DNA from: Planotetraspora phitsanulokensis
GTDB taxonomy: Bacteria > Actinomycetota > Actinomycetes > Streptosporangiales > Streptosporangiaceae
NCBI RefSeq assembly: GCF_016863295.1
Contig: NZ_BOOP01000009.1
Location: forward strand, 248,001 to 312,000
Length of the DNA: 64,000 nt
Direction: 5' to 3'
A program made the translations under genes and the position numbers. Numbering within the stretch: position 1 is the stretch's first letter; each line of letters opens with the position of its first letter. Below are positions 60,706 to 64,000 of the stretch, piece by piece. The notes beneath the pieces were generated by a model that saw nothing but the letters and a program-made list of their open reading frames with translations, was not told where the DNA came from and made no database searches.

Positions 60706-61950
60706 GTGCCCCTGCAGATGATCGGCGCTCCCAGCGATCCCGAGCTGATCCGGCTGCCCTGGGACCTCCCCCTCGAAGAATGGCCCGCCCACCACCTGGT
60801 GTCGCTGCCGCGCGGCATCTCCCGGCACGTCGTGCGCTTCGCGCGGCTCGCCGGGCGGGTCTACGCGATCAAGGAGATCAGCGCCAGGTACGCCAAGCGG
60901 GAGTACAAGCTGCTGTGGGACCTGGCCCGGCTGGACACCCCCGCGGTCGAACCGGTCGCCGTGGTGACGGGCAGGACCGCGCAGGACGGCTCCGAGCTGG
61001 ACTCCGCCCTGATCACCCGGCACCTGCAGTTCTCGCTCCCCTACCGCGCGGTGTTGTCGGGCTCGATCCGGCCGGACACGCTGACCCGCCTGCTCGACGC
61101 GCTCGCCGTCCTGCTCGTACGGCTTCACCTGAACGGCTTCTACTGGGGGGACTGCTCGCTGTCGAACGCCCTGTTCCGGAGGGACGCGGGGGCGTTCGCC
61201 GCCTACCTGGTCGACGCCGAGACCGGCGAGCTCCACCCCACCCTCACCGAGGGTCAGCGGTCGCACGACATCGAGGTCGCGCACGTCAACATCTTCGGCG
61301 AGATGCTCGACCTGGAGGCGGGCGGCCTGCTGCACCCCACGATCGACCCGCTGGCGTTCTCCGAGCAGCTCGTCGAACGCTACGAGCGGCTCTGGGACGA
61401 GCTGACCCAGGACGAGATCATCGAAGAGGTCGACTGGCACCGCGTCGACCAGCGGATCCGCCGGCTCAACTCGCTCGGCTTCGACGTCGCCGAGATGATG
61501 GTCCGCCGCAAGGCCGGCACGTCGCGGCTGATCGTGCGGCCCAAGGTCGTGGACGCCGGGCACCACCAGCGGCGCCTGCTCCGGCTGACCGGCCTGGACG
61601 TCGAGGAGAACCAGGCCAGAAGGCTGCTCAACGACCTCGACTCGTTCCGCGTATCGAACGGGCTGCGGCACGAGGACGAGGCCATCGTCGCCCACCGGTG
61701 GCTGGCCGAGGTCTTCCAGCCGGTGGTCAACGCCGTCCCCGCCGACCTGCGGCGCAAGCTGGAGCCCGCGCAGCTCTTCCACGAGGTGCTCGACCACCGC
61801 TGGTTCATGTCCGAGGCCGCAGGCAAGGACGTGGGGCTCGAGGCCGCGGTGCGGTCCTACGTCGACAACGTGCTGGTGTTCAAGCCGGACGAGAAGGCCG
61901 TCATCACGCCCCCCGACCTGCTCACCGCTCCCGACCCGCTGTCTCCCTGA
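60706..61950 (+). CDS. DUF4032 domain protein with kinase-like N-terminal region
   Basis: 414 residues from GTG 60706 (AAGGAG upstream). The N-terminal half has lipopolysaccharide-kinase-like elements: RVYAIKEISARYAKREYKLL, LLVRLHLNGFYWGDCSLSNA (a WGDxxxxN loop) and YLVDAETGEL (metal aspartate). The second half, with ERLWDELTQDEIIEEVDWHR and RRLLNDLDSFR, is DUF4032. Function unknown; the kinase-like residues look intact enough for phosphotransfer. Confidence 0.8.
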   Translation: MPLQMIGAPSDPELIRLPWDLPLEEWPAHHLVSLPRGISRHVVRFARLAGRVYAIKEISARYAKREYKLLWDLARLDTPAVEPVAVVTGRTAQDGSELDSALITRHLQFSLPYRAVLSGSIRPDTLTRLLDALAVLLVRLHLNGFYWGDCSLSNALFRRDAGAFAAYLVDAETGELHPTLTEGQRSHDIEVAHVNIFGEMLDLEAGGLLHPTIDPLAFSEQLVERYERLWDELTQDEIIEEVDWHRVDQRIRRLNSLGFDVAEMMVRRKAGTSRLIVRPKVVDAGHHQRRLLRLTGLDVEENQARRLLNDLDSFRVSNGLRHEDEAIVAHRWLAEVFQPVVNAVPADLRRKLEPAQLFHEVLDHRWFMSEAAGKDVGLEAAVRSYVDNVLVFKPDEKAVITPPDLLTAPDPLSP

Positions 61951-62437
61951 GCAGATCGGCCAGGTGCAGGGCGGCCTCAGGGAGGCGGTCCTCGCCGAAG
62001 ACGCGGATGCCGTTCAGCTCCAGGAGCGCCGCGGTCACGCCCTGACCGGGGGTCACCCTGCCGCGGAAGGTGCCGTCGTGGATCCGCAGGGAGCCGCACG
62101 ACGGGCTGCCCTCCTTGAGGATCGCCATCCGGACGCCGAACGAGAGCGCGACCGCCAGCGCCTGCTGCGCGCCGGACAGGAACGCGTTCGTCACGTCGTC
62201 GCCGCCCGGCGTCAGGATCCGGGCCGCCCCGGCCAGGACGGCGGCGCCGCCCACGCCGCCCTCGATCTCGGCGGGCGGACGGGGCACGGACAGCCCGCCC
62301 TCGACCTCCGGGCAGAACGGCACGAGCCGCCCCTCGGCCCTCCAGGAGGCGAGCAGCTCGTCGTCGCTGGTCTTCGCGCCGCCGTCGAACCGCACGCGGC
62401 TGCCGAGCAGGCACGCGCTGACCAGGATCCGCTCCAT
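61922..62437 (-). CDS. DUF523 family protein
   Basis: 171 residues starting MERILVSACLLGSRVRFDGG, with VPFCPEVEGGLSVPRPPAEI and ILKEGSPSCGSLRIHDGTF, the two cysteine motifs (SACLLG, CPE, SPSCG) diagnostic of DUF523. Function unknown. It overlaps the 3' end of the DUF4032 gene by 29 bases in convergent orientation. Confidence 0.88.
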   Translation of the reverse strand: MERILVSACLLGSRVRFDGGAKTSDDELLASWRAEGRLVPFCPEVEGGLSVPRPPAEIEGGVGGAAVLAGAARILTPGGDDVTNAFLSGAQQALAVALSFGVRMAILKEGSPSCGSLRIHDGTFRGRVTPGQGVTAALLELNGIRVFGEDRLPEAALHLADLLRETAGRER

Positions 62438-62583
62438 GCCTCCATTCTGTACGGCGTGCGCCACTGCTCGAGCGGCCAGGGGCGGAACATGTCGGCCGCA
62501 GAGGAATGTAGCTAGATGCCGGGATATTTCCCTGATGTCGCAAGTGCACAAAATGAATAAACTTCACGAAAAATCGATGTTTC

Positions 62584-62595
62584 CCACCTAGGTGG
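62584..62595. promoter_or_regulatory. palindrome CCACCTAGGTGG in an AT-rich promoter region
   Basis: A perfect 12-base palindrome inside the AT-rich stretch (about 62510-62640) upstream of the Roadblock gene. Confidence 0.35.
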
Positions 62596-62724
62596 ACAAT
62601 CCTTATTCGATGTCGCTAAATCGTTTATCTCATCTCTTGATGACTCACCCACGGCACCGGAGTGACGCCCACCGGCTTCTCTAATGTTGGCCGCGCTGTA
62701 TCGGCTGACAGGCGAGGAGTCGAC

Positions 62725-63096
62725 GTGATCGGGATTGAGGACTGCCTCTCGGAGGTCATGTCGATTCCCGGCGCGCTCGACGCGGTCCTGGTGGAACCCG
62801 TCAGCGGCATGGCGGTCATGGGGAGCGGGCTACCCGATCCCGCGAGGTCGGCGGCCGGGCTCACCGAGACCTTCCGCGCGGCGCTCGAAGGGATCGCGCT
62901 GGCGTCTCCGGAGGGGACCGTGCGGATCGACAACATGATCATCACGACGGAGACGAGCCACCACCTCATCAAGACGATCGAGATGGTCTTCGACGGGCCA
63001 CTCCTGATCTGCCTCCGGCTGGATCTGGAACGGTCGAACCTCGCACTCGCGCAGTGGCGGCTGGGCACCATCACGGACCAGCTGATGGCCCATTGA
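62725..63096 (+). CDS. Roadblock/LC7-like (MglB-type) protein
   Basis: 123 residues from GTG 62725 (GAGGAG upstream). IEDCLSEVMSIPGALDAVLV opens a Roadblock-like fold, followed by GMAVMGSGLPDP, a long helix and RIDNMIITTETSHHLIKTIE then FDGPLLICLRLDLERSNLAL. Roadblock proteins regulate small Ras-like GTPases in actinomycete conservons. Three bases before the DUF4388 gene. Confidence 0.65.
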   Translation: MIGIEDCLSEVMSIPGALDAVLVEPVSGMAVMGSGLPDPARSAAGLTETFRAALEGIALASPEGTVRIDNMIITTETSHHLIKTIEMVFDGPLLICLRLDLERSNLALAQWRLGTITDQLMAH

Positions 63097-63099
63097 GCC

Positions 63100-63912
63100 A
63101 TGACCCCTCCCACCCTCGACACAGTCCTGACCCGGCTCGCGGCCGACAACGCCACCGGCTCCCTGCGCGTGGGCAAGGACGGGACCGTCTACCTCACCGG
63201 CGGACGGGTGTCGTACGTCGAGTGCGCGACCACCCCGGGAGTCGAGGAACTGCTCACGGCCTCCGGCCGGATCAGCGCCTCCGGGGTGCGAGGGATACGG
63301 CAGGCGTCGGGGCCCGAGGCCGACGGGGGCGACCTCCTGGTCCAGAAGGGCGTGCTCAGCCGGGGAGAGCTGGAGTTCTGCGTGCTGGGGGCGACCCTGG
63401 ACGCGTCGTTCTTCCTGCTGCGGCCGGCGGGGACGCCCAGGTCCAGGTTCAAGGAGGGGGACACCCACTGGCTCGGCACGCACTGGTACTTCGACGTCCC
63501 CGGGCTGTTCCGCGAGTGCGAACGGAGGAGGGCCAGGCTGGAGCAGGCCTGGCCGTCCGGGGAGCTCGACGGCCAGGCCGTCGTCCCCGTGGGGCGCCTC
63601 AACGGCGGGCACGTGCTCCTCACCGCATCCCAGTGGGAGCTGGTGCTCGCCGCGGACTCCACGGCCACCCCGCTCGACCTGGCCCGCCGCCTCGGGCGTC
63701 CGGCCTACTCGACCCTGCTCGCCGTACGGGAGCTCGCCGCGGCGGGGCTGCTCGCCACGTCGGCGGAGGACGAGCCGGGAGCGCCGGCGCTGCCGAAGCG
63801 GACCCCCGCGAAGCCGTCGGGGGACGCGGCGGAGCGGCGGCCCCCACCGCTGGCGGACGCCACCGATGTGAACCTGCTCATCAGGCTGCGTGACGCCCTG
63901 GAGGCGCTGTAG
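63100..63912 (+). CDS. DUF4388 (PATAN)-like regulatory protein
   Basis: 270 residues. N-terminal ~100 residues match the DUF4388 pattern (TGSLRVGKDGTVYLTGGRVS, then EELLTASGRIS and GDLLVQKGVLSRGELEF). A middle part (GTHWYFDVPGLFRECERRRA) and a winged-helix-like end (ATPLDLARRLGRPAYSTLLA, VRELAAAGLL) suggest DNA or protein contacts. Coupled to the Roadblock gene upstream and the next gene downstream (TAGTG overlap). Confidence 0.7.
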   Translation: MTPPTLDTVLTRLAADNATGSLRVGKDGTVYLTGGRVSYVECATTPGVEELLTASGRISASGVRGIRQASGPEADGGDLLVQKGVLSRGELEFCVLGATLDASFFLLRPAGTPRSRFKEGDTHWLGTHWYFDVPGLFRECERRRARLEQAWPSGELDGQAVVPVGRLNGGHVLLTASQWELVLAADSTATPLDLARRLGRPAYSTLLAVRELAAAGLLATSAEDEPGAPALPKRTPAKPSGDAAERRPPPLADATDVNLLIRLRDALEAL

Positions 63913-64000
63913 TGATCACGCGCTCGTGGCTCAAGCGGGCCGGAAAGGGGGTCCCGATGGATCTGCGCCGCGACATATACGAGGAGATCGTCCTGCTCAG
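63912..64000 (+). CDS. next cluster gene, 5' end only
   Basis: A GTG whose first base is the last base of the previous stop, with GGAGG seven bases upstream, opens VITRSWLKRAGKGVPMDLRR and nine further residues. An in-frame ATG at 63957 with AAAGGGGG upstream is an equally good start; from there MDLRRDIYEEIVLL resembles the first helix of Roadblock proteins. The window ends here. Confidence 0.5.
   Translation, partial: MITRSWLKRAGKGVPMDLRRDIYEEIVLL

Overview
This window comes from the chromosome of a high-GC Gram-positive actinomycete, most likely a member of the Streptosporangiales (the family is an inference). Signs for this are the very high GC at third codon positions, frequent GTG/TTG starts, a complete ergothioneine operon, an AfsR/SARP-type giant regulator, twin-arginine and lipoprotein signals, DasR-type operators, and many start codons that sit 6-8 bases after a TANNNT box with no ribosome site (leaderless mRNAs). 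No phage, insertion sequence or CRISPR array was recognised.

Layout. 1-3.2 kb: 5' part of a cytochrome bd oxidase subunit I gene, a small membrane protein, a SRPBCC protein, a half zinc finger remnant and an alpha/beta hydrolase. 3.2-7.3 kb: egtA-egtB-egtC-egtD on the minus strand (ergothioneine). 7.5-13.2 kb: dapD, a zinc/cobalt-type ArsR plus CDF efflux pair, an islet flanked by imperfect repeats that holds an HTH-membrane protein, malate dehydrogenase, and a convergent DUF998 gene with no stop before it runs antisense through mdh. 13.3-22.3 kb: TreS-like GH13 enzyme, cold-shock protein, APH-like kinase with an HTH/TPR regulator, DUF427 protein, a divergent cysteinyl-tRNA synthetase paralogue, nucleoside hydrolase and a TetR with its palindrome. 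22.4-29.2 kb: three lipoproteins, a small-ORF region with a 31-residue proline-rich peptide, glycosyltransferase, LmbE-type deacetylase and a flippase-like membrane protein. 29.4-36.4 kb: SARP-AAA-TPR regulator, anchored protein, DedA-like protein, D,D-carboxypeptidase, SpoU-type RNA methyltransferase.

36.6-48.6 kb is the most unusual part. It encodes envelope-spanning signalling proteins: a membrane-anchored solute-binding/VWA protein, an ECF sigma factor fused to an anti-sigma zinc motif, membrane helix and external domain, an amidase-fold protein, a MocR/PNPOx divergent pair, then a pseudokinase, an intact membrane Ser/Thr kinase with a repeat-rich external tail, a second, membrane-anchored pseudokinase and a DUF2510 membrane protein. 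48.6-54.8 kb: oligoribonuclease, tRNA-His, a small LuxR protein, lysine 6-aminotransferase, hemolysin III and a penicillin-binding protein separated by perfect palindromes, a spermidine-synthase-like protein and a pterin dehydratase. 54.8-59 kb: an N-acetylglucosamine/chitobiose ABC importer (ngcEFG) divergent from a class II aldolase, with DasR-like sites in the shared region. 59-64 kb: DUF885 peptidase-like protein, DUF4032 protein, DUF523 protein, and the start of a Roadblock/DUF4388 cluster.
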